Part shown: piece after piece, positions 40,266 to 47,735 of the stretch
How positions within the stretch are numbered: the first letter of the stretch is position 1
Layout: each line of letters opens with the position of its first letter
Assembly (NCBI GenBank): GCA_016716275.1
Contig: JADJWR010000003.1
Location: forward strand, 1,364,001-1,428,000
Direction of reading: 5' to 3'
Length of the DNA stretch: 64,000 nucleotides
Origin: Burkholderiales bacterium
GTDB taxonomy: Bacteria; Pseudomonadota; Gammaproteobacteria; Burkholderiales; Burkholderiaceae_F
Position numbers and translations under genes: made by a program
Notes under the pieces: model-generated
What the model was told of the DNA's origin: nothing
Database searches by the model: none
The model's input: the letters and a program-made list of their open reading frames with translations, nothing else

Positions 40266-40610
40266 TTGGGTTCGCCGCAGGGTTTCGCTGCATATCGTGC
40301 GCCTGGCCAAGCTCCGCCGAACGAGGCTCCCGAATGAGTTCGCCGCGAGACACCCCGGTCCCGGATTGCGGGCGACCCAGGCGGTGCCGGCAGGGGCTTT
40401 CGCTGGCTGCCTCGGCGAACGCGGCGTCGATCGACGCGCCGGCCATTGCCCGGTACTTCGGCCGGACCGGCTCGAACGCCACGCGGGAAGCAGGGGTCGG
40501 GCACGATGGCGCGGCGGCGAGCGCAGCGCGCGGTGCGGCAGATCGACACCCCCCTAACTGATGCGGTCAACCCGAGTCGCCTCGACTGCGAGCGCTCGAA
40601 AGGCACGGCG
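40266..40610. other. Intergenic 345 bp, no gene recognised
   Basis: It contains a 14-bp perfect palindrome GCGTCGATCGACGC (about 40423-40436) and several short open frames without ribosome sites. The frame of the next gene is open through part of it, but a clear signal peptide and ribosome site place that start at 40611. I see no TGTGACG repeat here. Confidence 0.4.
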
Positions 40611-41222
40611 ATGAAGATTCCCCGATCCGGACTCGGCGTTGCAACGGCGGCTGCGATGCTGATCGCGGTTGCCTCGATGGGTTCGGCGAGACCGGCCTCC
40701 GCTTGGCTGCAGGCAGCCGCCCTTGAGGCGACCTCGCCGGGCTGCACGGCGGACCGCCCCCTGCGCTGCCCGGAGACCGGGCAGTGCGCTGCGAAGTGCA
40801 AGAGCCCCGACCCGAAGATGCAGGTCAATCAGCAGGGGTGCCCGCTGAATCGACCTCTGCGCTGCCCGGACACCGGGCAATGCGCCGCGTCGTGCAAGCC
40901 ACCTCGTGACGACCCCAAGATGCAGGTCAACTCGCAAGGGTGCCCGCTGACCCAGCCGCTGCGTTGCCCGGACACCGGCCAGTGCGCAACTTCGTGCAAG
41001 CCGATGCGCGACGACCCGAAGAGAGACGTCAATGCGCAGGGCTGCCCGCCCGACCGCCCGCTGCGTTGTCCGGAAACGGGACAGTGCGAAGCGCAATGCA
41101 AGCGGCCCGATCCGAAGATGCAGGTCAACCAGCAGGGTTGTCCGATCGATCGGCCGCTGCGTTGCCCGGATAGCGGCCAGTGTGCGGCCGTCTGCCGAGC
41201 CGGGCCTGCGGCCAAGAAGTGA
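40611..41222 (+). CDS. Exported protein with five Cys-rich repeats
   Basis: A 203-residue protein: signal peptide about 1-31 (MKIPRSGLGVATAAAMLIAVASMGSARPASA), then five tandem repeats of 28-34 residues starting at 44, 76, 110, 144 and 176. Each has four Cys in the pattern C-x7-C-x5-C-x3-C within GC..xRPLRCPETGQCAAxCK, and the first four end DPK..VN.Q. Twenty Cys in all suggest disulfide-bonded or metal-binding modules outside the cytoplasm. The layout recalls eukaryotic small chitin-binding-like Cys modules, but I cannot assign a family. AAAGG lies 8 nt before the ATG. It is followed 24 nt later by another exported protein, probably in one operon. Confidence 0.8.
   Translation: MKIPRSGLGVATAAAMLIAVASMGSARPASAWLQAAALEATSPGCTADRPLRCPETGQCAAKCKSPDPKMQVNQQGCPLNRPLRCPDTGQCAASCKPPRDDPKMQVNSQGCPLTQPLRCPDTGQCATSCKPMRDDPKRDVNAQGCPPDRPLRCPETGQCEAQCKRPDPKMQVNQQGCPIDRPLRCPDSGQCAAVCRAGPAAKK
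40740..41219 (+). repeat. Five in-frame coding repeats of 96 or 102 bp
   Basis: Repeat units begin at 40740, 40836, 40938, 41040 and 41136. Units 1 and 4 are 96 bp, units 2 and 3 are 102 bp, and the last is truncated. Nucleotide identity is high, especially over the cgctgcccggacaccgg core, suggesting recent duplication by slippage or recombination. Confidence 0.85.
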
Positions 41223-41246
41223 AGCAGCGACATTCAGGAGGCTGGC

Positions 41247-42317
41247 ATGAATGGAAACGTTCCCGGCAAGACGACCGTTCGCCATTCACCTTGGCGGTCC
41301 GGCGCAGTGCTGGCGCTTCTTGCATTTGCGCCGGCCGCGCAGGCCGACTGCCAGACGCGCGCCGCCACGGCGGCAGAGAAGCAGTTCGGCGACCGATTGA
41401 GCGCGGCGCTGCTGGCCGCGATGCCAGCGGCACCGGCCAGCATGTGGCTGCCCGCGGCGCCACGGGTTGCCATGGGTACCCTGTGCAAGGACACGCCCGT
41501 CGGCGATCTGCAGGCGACAGTCAACGCGAGGTATCACTACCGGATGCCGCCGGCAGAGGCGGATCGCCTTACGCGCGAACGCCGCGAGCTCGAGGCCCGG
41601 ATGAATGCGCTGAAGGCCCTGCCGCCGGACCTGAAACGCGAGTACGACGCAATCGATGCGCGCGCACAGCAGGCGTTCCGCGAGGCGCGCGAGGCCGAGA
41701 AGGCGAACGACAGGCCGCTGGCCACACGGAAGTACGACGAGTCCACTGCGCTCGGAGCTCAGCGCGACGCGGTGCGCAGGCGGCACCTTGATGCAATCAA
41801 GCCGCAGTTCGATGCCGTCGAAGGAAAATGGCGGGCTCTGCCCGCGGAACTGGGCGAGTTCGATGTCGTTCTGCGGGCCAACGGCTACGACACAACGCCG
41901 CGAGCACACGAAGCGGACATCAAGCTCGGCACCTTTCCCCCGCCGCAGGGGGGCAAGGGCTTCAAGGTTCATGGCCTGCAGGCGGTCGTCTCGGGACCGC
42001 GCGGGAACGACGCACAACGACAGGCGCTGATCGCCGGATTCGATCGCGCCAGGATGCAGGCCCTGATCGATGGTCCGCCTCCGGAGGCGCCGGCGCCGGT
42101 CGCCTGGAGCGTCGGCGGTCCGCCGAGTGCGGCGAGCGCCACTGCAGCAGCCCCGGCCGCTGCCGCACCTGCTGCTGCACCTGCCGCCGCGCCGGCCGCG
42201 ACGACCGAGCCCACCACTCCTGTAGCACCTGCCGCACCGGCGGCGGGACCGCAAACCGATACGGCGCAGCAGGCGAAAGACGCGCTCAACAAGCTGCGCG
42301 GCCTGCTGGGCCGCTGA
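41247..42317 (+). CDS. Exported coiled-coil protein with Ala/Pro-rich tail
   Basis: A 356-residue protein. The N-terminus has a signal peptide with a longer n-region (hydrophobic SGAVLALLAFAPAAQA, cut about residue 33). Residues 35-95 have two Cys (DCQTRA and TLCKDTP); 100-195 are charged and helical, probably a coiled coil (ADRLTRERRELEARMNALKALPPDLKREYDAI); 205-275 look globular; 280-345 are Ala/Pro/Thr repeats; the end KDALNKLRGLLGR is amphipathic. AGGAGG precedes the ATG. It lies between two other exported-protein genes (24 and 16 nt gaps). No named family recognised. Confidence 0.75.
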   Translation: MNGNVPGKTTVRHSPWRSGAVLALLAFAPAAQADCQTRAATAAEKQFGDRLSAALLAAMPAAPASMWLPAAPRVAMGTLCKDTPVGDLQATVNARYHYRMPPAEADRLTRERRELEARMNALKALPPDLKREYDAIDARAQQAFREAREAEKANDRPLATRKYDESTALGAQRDAVRRRHLDAIKPQFDAVEGKWRALPAELGEFDVVLRANGYDTTPRAHEADIKLGTFPPPQGGKGFKVHGLQAVVSGPRGNDAQRQALIAGFDRARMQALIDGPPPEAPAPVAWSVGGPPSAASATAAAPAAAAPAAAPAAAPAATTEPTTPVAPAAPAAGPQTDTAQQAKDALNKLRGLLGR

Positions 42318-42333
42318 GCGGATACGAAAGGCA

Positions 42334-43011
42334 ATGCGTTCGCCGCACACGGCGTCGATCAGCGTGCTGGCGGCCATCGCAGTTGCGGCGGGCGCGGTCT
42401 GTGCGCAGCCGATGCCGTCGCAGAAGGAAATCGACGAGGCGATGCAGAAGATGCAGCGCGAGCTCGAAAAGCTCACTCCCGAGCAGCGCAGGATGATCGA
42501 GCAGGCGTACCGGCAGATGGCAACGCAGCCGGCGCCCGGCGCCGAGGACGACGAGATCGTCGTGCCCAGGCGCGATGCCGCACGCATCGCGACGGTGCCG
42601 AAGCACGCGTTGACGGGCGGGCAGCTGAAGTCGCTCGTCGAGGCGCTGCAGCCGAAGATCGCCAGCGCGCTCACGCCGACCGCTCGCCAGCGTGCACAGA
42701 CTATCGAGGCCGCAGTGCGCAAGGGCGGCGGCGACACTGCCGCGAAACTCAGTGCAGCGGCCAACGGGTTGGTGGCCTGGGGCGCGTGGCCCAAGGCGAC
42801 CTACCTGACCGGCCAGGCGGCGCTGGCAAGCGGCAAGGCGCAGGACCTGAACAACCTGGCCGCGTTCCTCACGAACGAGTGGCAGCACCACCACCTTGCA
42901 CATCGTCTGCGGCCCGCCCGAACCGGGCGAGATGAAGGGCCAGTTCACGCGCAGGGGCGATCGCGTGGAGGGTCGCTGCAGGACGGGTCCGGCGATCCAA
43001 CGTGGGATTGA
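42334..43011 (+). CDS. Exported helical protein, C-terminus probably frameshifted
   Basis: A 225-residue frame with a signal peptide (cut after VCA, about residue 24) and a helical region (MPSQKEIDEAMQKMQRELEKLTPEQRRMIEQAYRQMA, then QLKSLVEALQPKIASALTPTARQRAQTIEAAVRKGG and ATYLTGQAALASGKAQDLNNLAAFLTN). After residue 181 the sequence turns into a His/Arg/Gly-rich string unlike protein. In the +1 frame from about 42875 a more natural sequence appears (TSGSTTTLHIVCGPPEPGEMKGQF). A frameshift or deletion junction near 42870-42890 is likely, so the true product is uncertain. AAAGG lies before the ATG. Confidence 0.6.
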   Translation: MRSPHTASISVLAAIAVAAGAVCAQPMPSQKEIDEAMQKMQRELEKLTPEQRRMIEQAYRQMATQPAPGAEDDEIVVPRRDAARIATVPKHALTGGQLKSLVEALQPKIASALTPTARQRAQTIEAAVRKGGGDTAAKLSAAANGLVAWGAWPKATYLTGQAALASGKAQDLNNLAAFLTNEWQHHHLAHRLRPARTGRDEGPVHAQGRSRGGSLQDGSGDPTWD

Positions 43012-43085
43012 CAGTCGGCGGCGCTGCACTAGAGTGAGTGCGCCGTCGAGTTGCCGCGGGCGCGGTGCGGCGGCGGGAGCTGGCG

Positions 43086-43376
43086 ATGGTCACCCTGAAG
43101 ATCGAGCGCGTCGGCGCCGGGCTGCAGGTGCGCATCGAAGGTGCGGTGCGCGAGGCGCTCGGGTTCCACGATGCCGTCAGCGCTTGCCGGCAAGCGAGCC
43201 TGTGGTCGTGCCCGACCGGCGAGTGCGCGTGCATCGGCTCTTGCGAGTGCGAGCAGGATGGCGACGCCGTCGTGCTGCGGCTGGCGCCGCGGCCGGGCGA
43301 GACGCTGTCGATCGCCGGCATCGGCGAGTGCCTGCACTACGTGCTCGGCAAGCCAGGCGGTGCGACACCGGGCTGA
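43086..43376 (+). CDS. Small Cys-rich cytoplasmic protein
   Basis: A 96-residue protein without a signal peptide. An N-terminal beta segment (MVTLKIERVGAGLQVRIEGAVREALGF) leads to a cluster of seven Cys (SACRQASLWSCPTGECACIGSCECEQ) and a C-terminal part VLRLAPRPGETLSIAGIGECLHYVLGKPG. The CPTGEC stretch resembles the CPETGQC core of the repeat protein at 40611. GGGAG lies 6 nt before the ATG. A metal-binding role is possible but not shown. Last gene of the exported-protein region. Confidence 0.6.
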   Translation: MVTLKIERVGAGLQVRIEGAVREALGFHDAVSACRQASLWSCPTGECACIGSCECEQDGDAVVLRLAPRPGETLSIAGIGECLHYVLGKPGGATPG

Positions 43377-43541
43377 ACGCGCGCTGCGACGGCTGCCCGC
43401 TGGGCGCACCGGCGCATTAGCCCTCCCGTTGGTTCGACGGCACAATCCTCGCCAAGACGCATGCGTCGGCAAAGTCGCCGACCGTCACCGTCCGAGCGTC
43501 AGCCACAGTGTCGGATCAGTTCAGAGGCAACACGCCAAGGC

Positions 43542-43838
43542 TCACGATGCCAGTTCCAGCGGCGTGATCCTCGCCAGTTCTGCGCGCAGTTCATCCTTCA
43601 CGCGCGCCGCGTCGCAGTCGAGTTGCAGTCCGGTCCAGAAGCCGTCGTTCACCCCGAAGTAGCGCGACAGCCGCAACCCGGTATCCACGGTGACCGCGCG
43701 CTTGCCGGCGAGAATCTCACTGATGCGAATCTGCGGCACGCCGATGTCTTTCGCCAGCCGGTACGGCGTGATGCACATCGGCTCGAGGAACTCCTTCAGC
43801 AGGATCTCGCCCGGCGTGGGGTAAGGTACTTTGCGCAT
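43542..43838 (-). CDS. higA: HigA-type antitoxin (XRE helix-turn-helix)
   Basis: A 98-residue antitoxin and repressor: MRKVPYPTPGEILLKEFLEPMCITPYRLAKDIGVPQIRISEILAGKRAVTVDTGLRLSRYFGVNDGFWTGLQ is the VapI/HigA helix-turn-helix signature. It neutralises HigB and should repress the operon. The ATG at 43838 has AGAGG 6 nt upstream; a TTG two codons earlier lacks one. Second gene after the toxin with a 9-nt gap, the reversed order typical of higBA. Confidence 0.92.
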   Translation of the reverse strand: MRKVPYPTPGEILLKEFLEPMCITPYRLAKDIGVPQIRISEILAGKRAVTVDTGLRLSRYFGVNDGFWTGLQLDCDAARVKDELRAELARITPLELAS

Positions 43839-43847
43839 GGTCAACCT

Positions 43848-44129
43848 CTAGTGGTAGTCGACAATCTCAACGTCGGTGGCGCGCCCGTCGGCGAAGCGAA
43901 AGCACACGCGCCACTGATCGTTGATGCGGATGCTCCACTGGCCCCTGCGGTCGCCTTTCAGCGCCTCGAGCCGGTTGTTCGGCGGGATGCGCAGTTCCTC
44001 AACCCGGATCACGCGGTTGAGCATCGCCAGCTTTCGCATCGCCGTCGCCTCGATGTTCCTGAAGCGAGCCACCCGCTGCCCATTGAAAAGCGCCGCGGTG
44101 TCCTTGCAGCGGAACGACTCGATCGCCAT
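43848..44129 (-). CDS. higB: HigB-type toxin, RelE superfamily mRNA interferase
   Basis: A 93-residue RelE-like toxin: MAIESFRCKDTAALFNGQRVARF, LRIPPNNRLEALKGDRRGQWSIRINDQWRVCFRFADGRATDVEIVDYH. The basic residues and the C-terminal His/Tyr segment are those of ribosome-dependent HigB ribonucleases. It precedes higA. The predicted promoter places the transcript start at or one base before the ATG, so the message may be leaderless. The pair lies beside a transposase remnant. Confidence 0.92.
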   Translation of the reverse strand: MAIESFRCKDTAALFNGQRVARFRNIEATAMRKLAMLNRVIRVEELRIPPNNRLEALKGDRRGQWSIRINDQWRVCFRFADGRATDVEIVDYH

Positions 44130-44135
44130 GAACGG

Positions 44136-44164
44136 ATACTATTGCGTTGCGTTAGTAACGTCAA
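44136..44164 (-). promoter_or_regulatory. higBA promoter and operator candidate
   Basis: On the minus strand TTGACG (44159-44164), a 17-nt spacer and TAGTAT (44136-44141) form a near-consensus sigma-70 promoter. TACTA / TAGTA inverted arms bracket the spacer, and TGCGT is repeated twice between them, a plausible HigA operator. The start point would fall at 44129-44130, the higB ATG itself. Confidence 0.7.
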
Positions 44165-44227
44165 GCGATAGTGCCCCCTCTCGCGCACAGTGCCGGCGAT
44201 TTTCTTGCCGTCGACCGAACCGGCCGC

Positions 44228-44395
44228 CTCCCCGTGGGCATCTTCCCCAACGACGCATCCATCGTGCGGCTGGTCGGCGCCATGATGCTCGAGCAGAACG
44301 ACGAGTGGAGCCTGAACCGGCGCTACATGCAGCTTGAGGGCCTGCAAACCCTCAGCGATACTGCGCCAACTCGGCTGCCCGCTGTGGCTCGCTGA
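44228..44395 (+). pseudogene. IS256 (Mutator) family transposase, C-terminal remnant
   Basis: The last 55 codons read LPVGIFPNDASIVRLVGAMMLEQNDEWSLNRRYMQLEGLQTLSDTAPTRLPAVAR, the typical end of IS256-family transposases. The catalytic DDE core and the N-terminal half are absent; upstream sequence is the higBA promoter. Just downstream, TACACCACGGGGTGGGACACGACC-like sequence (about 44432-44456) resembles the 3' end of such elements. A dead fragment left by insertion and deletion. Confidence 0.85.
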
Positions 44396-44828
44396 GCACC
44401 CCTGCATCTCAGCCTTCCCCGGGCTGTGGACCTACACCACGGGGTGGGACACGACCGACCCCAGGCCCCGCACTTGCCGACGGTGGCTGCCAGCCTATCC
44501 GCTCCTTGCCCGAAGTGGCGGCGCTGATCGGGCTGTCCGGATGCCCTGAGTCTGAAATGCCCAGCTGTGCAGGGGAATTCCTCATTTGTATCCGCGTCTC
44601 GCAAGAGCGAGGCGGCACGCCGGTGCGAGCGACCGCCGCACGACGGCGCCTCTGAATTTGGAACGTGAATTTTCTTATCGGAAGATCGACTTTCCAACGT
44701 GTCGCACCTAACCTGCCCAAGAAACCGAGAGCTTCCCGGTGGCGGCCGTCTTCCCTGCAGAGCTTTCATCGTTACCCGCTGACCCACGTGCTGGCCAGCC
44801 CCGGCAACGTGCGCAAACCCCGCCTCGG
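44396..44828. other. 433 bp of non-coding remnant sequence
   Basis: It starts with the presumed right end of the IS256-type element and continues with lower-GC sequence up to the amidohydrolase stop. Short open frames exist on both strands, none with a ribosome site or recognisable product. It is probably a patchwork of mobile-element debris marking the edge of the next module. Confidence 0.5.
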
Positions 44829-46241
44829 TTACGGCCGTAGAGCGGCTACGCCCCGCATCATCTGGCCGTATCCGGCGGTGCCAGTGACTTTGCCCATCTC
44901 CATGACCGGCTTGCCCCTCACAATCGTGTAGACGGGCATCGCCGTCACTTCGACGCCTTCCCACGACGTGTGGCCGGAACGCGTGGCCATCTTCTCGCGA
45001 GTAAAGGTCGTCCGCTGACGCATGTTGACGATCGTGAAGTCGCCGTCGGAGCCAATCGCTATGCGACCCTTCTTCGGGTACTGACCGAAACGGCGCGCGG
45101 GTGCTTCCGCGCATAGGCGAGCGACGTCGGTGAGCGTCAGGCGGCCAGCGTTGACCGCGCTGAGCACCAAGGGGATGAACTCCTGGGCTCCGGTTATGCC
45201 GAGGGGAACAGAAAAGTTGTCCTGCCAGCCGGCTTTCGTTTCCTCGAAGGTATGCGGCGCATGCTCGCCGACTAGCATGTCGGCCGTTCCGTCCAGGACA
45301 CTTTGCCAGTGTGTCTCGGCGTCGTAGGCCCAGAGATAGGCGTTAGGCCCGACTTTGTCGGCCTGCGCACGAGTCATGAACAGGGCGGCGCTCTCCATTT
45401 CCGCGGTCACGTCCTGGCCGAGTGCGCGCTTTGCATGGCGAATCATCTCGTTCGCACCCGCCGGCATGACCCCCAGATGTAGCACGTGCAACGGAACCTT
45501 CGTGAGCCGCGCGTAGTACAGGGATGCCGCGAGTCCTGCGACCATCCCGTGCCCGTACATGTAGCCCTTCGCGTAGCAGTCGAAGTAGTCACCGACCGTG
45601 GTCTTGCCCTGGTCGATGTAGTCGCGGAATGTCAGGCGCTTGCACCATTCGCTGTCGTCGTGATGCACGGAACAGACCAATCCGGCATCGGCGACCGCCT
45701 CGAAGATTTCATAGAGGATGCCATGGTCGACCACCCCGAGTTCGCTGATGTAGGGGTAAACCTCTTTGACGTGTCGGGTGTTGAAGACCTTGATCGCGAT
45801 GGCCCCGTCCTTGGCGAGATCGGCCACCGTCTTGGGGTAGAGCCCACCGCCGTACAGGCCGTAATCGATCAGGGCCTTACCCGCCACCTGCTCGCGCTTC
45901 AGAGCGAACGTGTCCCGCGTCGTCGGATGCGGGTCATTGTTGGTCATGTCGAGGCAGCAGGTGATGCCGCCGAGCGCTGCCGCGGTCGTGCCGGAGAGGA
46001 AATCTTCCTTGTACGTGTGCCCCGGTTCGCGAAAGTGGACGTGGACGTGCCACAGTCCTGGCAGCACGTCGAGACCCTTGGCATCGATCGTTCGCAGCGC
46101 TGGCGGCAACGTGCCCGGGCTTACCAGCGCGACCACGCCGCCGTCCTTTACGCCGACATCGAGCTGTACCGGGCCAGCGGGCACATGGACGGTTCCGCCG
46201 ACGATCGCCAGATCCAGGATTGCTTGCTTCGCTGCTTCCAT
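44829..46241 (-). CDS. Dihydroorotase/hydantoinase-like amidohydrolase
   Basis: A 470-residue cyclic amidohydrolase. The metal motif HVHFREPG (H67, H69) follows PGLW; K151 (IAIKVF) may be the carboxylated bridging Lys; H194 and H255 (HVLHLG) are likely ligands. The usual catalytic Asp of DHAPH is Glu here (GEHAPH, E326), and the Asp of the common IDTHVH motif is His (H65), so chemistry or substrate may differ from dihydroorotase and allantoinase. It is the last gene of livKHMGF, so the imported compound is probably a cyclic or linear amide or ureide. AGGAAG lies 9 nt before the ATG. Confidence 0.82.
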   Translation of the reverse strand: MEAAKQAILDLAIVGGTVHVPAGPVQLDVGVKDGGVVALVSPGTLPPALRTIDAKGLDVLPGLWHVHVHFREPGHTYKEDFLSGTTAAALGGITCCLDMTNNDPHPTTRDTFALKREQVAGKALIDYGLYGGGLYPKTVADLAKDGAIAIKVFNTRHVKEVYPYISELGVVDHGILYEIFEAVADAGLVCSVHHDDSEWCKRLTFRDYIDQGKTTVGDYFDCYAKGYMYGHGMVAGLAASLYYARLTKVPLHVLHLGVMPAGANEMIRHAKRALGQDVTAEMESAALFMTRAQADKVGPNAYLWAYDAETHWQSVLDGTADMLVGEHAPHTFEETKAGWQDNFSVPLGITGAQEFIPLVLSAVNAGRLTLTDVARLCAEAPARRFGQYPKKGRIAIGSDGDFTIVNMRQRTTFTREKMATRSGHTSWEGVEVTAMPVYTIVRGKPVMEMGKVTGTAGYGQMMRGVAALRP

Positions 46242-46254
46242 AGCTCTGAACTTC

Positions 46255-46968
46255 CTAGATTCCCAAGAAAGCCTCGCGGATGTCCGCACGCTCCCGCAAC
46301 GCGGACGACGGCCCCGAGGCAACGATTCGCCCGGTCTCCAGCACATAACCGGAACTCGCGAGGTCGAACGACAACTCAATGTCTTGCTCGACCAGCAGCA
46401 CGGTGATCCCTTCCTCGGCGCTGATCTTCAGAAGGGTCTCGGCCAGTCGGTCCACAACGACCGGGGCCAGACCAAGAGACATTTCATCGACCAGCAGCAG
46501 CTTCGGGCGGGACATCAGCGCCCGTCCGATCGCGCACATCTGCTGTTGCCCGCCGGACAGGTTGCCGGCCAGCCGTTGGCGAATCTCCGCGAGTTCGGGA
46601 AAGTAGGCGAAGACGCGCTCCAGCTCCTGCTTCGCGGCGGCGGCGTCACGACGGGCGTACGCGCCGATGTGCAGGTTCTCGAGCACGGTCAGCCCTGCGA
46701 ACAGTCGCCTGCCCTCCGGCACCATTGCCAGGCCCGCGGAAGGTCGCTGCTCGGCCGGCATCCGGAACAGCGGGTTGCCGTCGAAGGTTGCCTGGCCTGA
46801 CGTGGGTGACAACAGTCCGGTCAGCGTCTTCAGCAGTGTCGTCTTGCCCGCGCCATTGGCACCGATGAGGGCGGTGATCGTTTCCGCCGCGACATCGAGA
46901 TCCAGGTCCCACAGGACCTGGCTGTCGCCGTACTTGACGACGAGCTTGCGGACCTCGAGCAGGTTCAT
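46255..46968 (-). CDS. livF: Branched-chain amino acid-type ABC transporter ATPase (LivF)
   Basis: A 237-residue ATPase. Walker A GANGAGKTTLLKT, Q-loop GLAMVPEGRRLFAGLTVLENL, signature NLSGGQQQMCAIGRALM, Walker B LLLVDEMSLGLAP and the switch His replaced by Gln in LLVEQDIEL, which is normal for LivF. It pairs with LivG on the cytoplasmic side. Its ATG overlaps the livG stop by 4 nt. 13 nt upstream of the amidohydrolase. Confidence 0.93.
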   Translation of the reverse strand: MNLLEVRKLVVKYGDSQVLWDLDLDVAAETITALIGANGAGKTTLLKTLTGLLSPTSGQATFDGNPLFRMPAEQRPSAGLAMVPEGRRLFAGLTVLENLHIGAYARRDAAAAKQELERVFAYFPELAEIRQRLAGNLSGGQQQMCAIGRALMSRPKLLLVDEMSLGLAPVVVDRLAETLLKISAEEGITVLLVEQDIELSFDLASSGYVLETGRIVASGPSSALRERADIREAFLGI

Positions 46969-47735
46969 GAGGCGGTACCCTGGGCGGCGGCGGCACGCCG
47001 CTTGCTGAATCGCTCGCCCAGGTAGGCGCTGACGACAGACGGGTCGTCGAAGACCCGGTCGGGCGAGTCATCGGCGATCTTCTTGCCGAACTGCAGCACG
47101 ACGATCCGGTCGCTGATGGCGGCGATCACCTTCATCACGTGCTCGACGACGACAATCGTCGTTCCCTGTGCCTTGATGTCCCGGATCAGATCGATGATCC
47201 GATCGATCTCCACGTGGTTCAGGCCCGCCATCACCTCGTCGAGCAGCAGCACCTGCGGCTGCATCGCGAGGGCACGCGCCAGTTCAAGGCGCTTGCGATC
47301 GGCAAGCGTGATGTGCGCCGGCAGCATGTGCGCCTTAGCCGTGAGTCGTGTCCGCTCGATGGCGCGGTCCGCGGCCTCGGCAGCATCGTCCTCGCTGCGA
47401 CCCGAGCCGGAGAACATCGCGGCGACGGCAACATTCTGGCGCACGGTGAGATTTGCAAACGGCTGAACGACCTGGAACGTCCGCGCGACGCCGCGGCGCG
47501 GCAGGCTGTAGGCGGGCGCGCGGGTGACATCGTCACCAAACAGTTCCACCCGGCCACTGCTTGGACTGATCAGCCGCGAGATGACGTTGAGCAGAGTAGT
47601 CTTACCCGCACCGTTGGGGCCGATCAGTCCGACCGTCTCTCCTTCGCGAACCGCGAAGCCGACCGCCTCAAGCGCGGTAACGCCGCCGAAGCGGACCGTG
47701 ATGCCGTCGACCTTCAGGGCAACCCGCTCGCTCAC
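46965..47735 (-). CDS. livG: Branched-chain amino acid-type ABC transporter ATPase (LivG)
   Basis: A 256-residue ATPase with Walker A GPNGAGKTTLLN, RGVARTFQVVQPFANLTV, the LivG signature ITLADRKRLELARALAMQPQVLLLDEVMAGLNHVE and VVVEHVMKVI. The GTG at 47735 overlaps the livM stop (GTGA); the longer frame lies inside livM. The signature LADRKR in place of LSGGQ.. is unusual but seen in LivG proteins that handle amides, ureides or aromatic compounds. Confidence 0.92.
   Translation of the reverse strand: MSERVALKVDGITVRFGGVTALEAVGFAVREGETVGLIGPNGAGKTTLLNVISRLISPSSGRVELFGDDVTRAPAYSLPRRGVARTFQVVQPFANLTVRQNVAVAAMFSGSGRSEDDAAEAADRAIERTRLTAKAHMLPAHITLADRKRLELARALAMQPQVLLLDEVMAGLNHVEIDRIIDLIRDIKAQGTTIVVVEHVMKVIAAISDRIVVLQFGKKIADDSPDRVFDDPSVVSAYLGERFSKRRAAAAQGTAS

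Noticed and set aside
40740..41219. Possible CRISPR or tandem DNA repeat array
   Set aside because: The units are in-frame coding repeats without spacers, and there are no cas genes; they encode Cys-rich modules.
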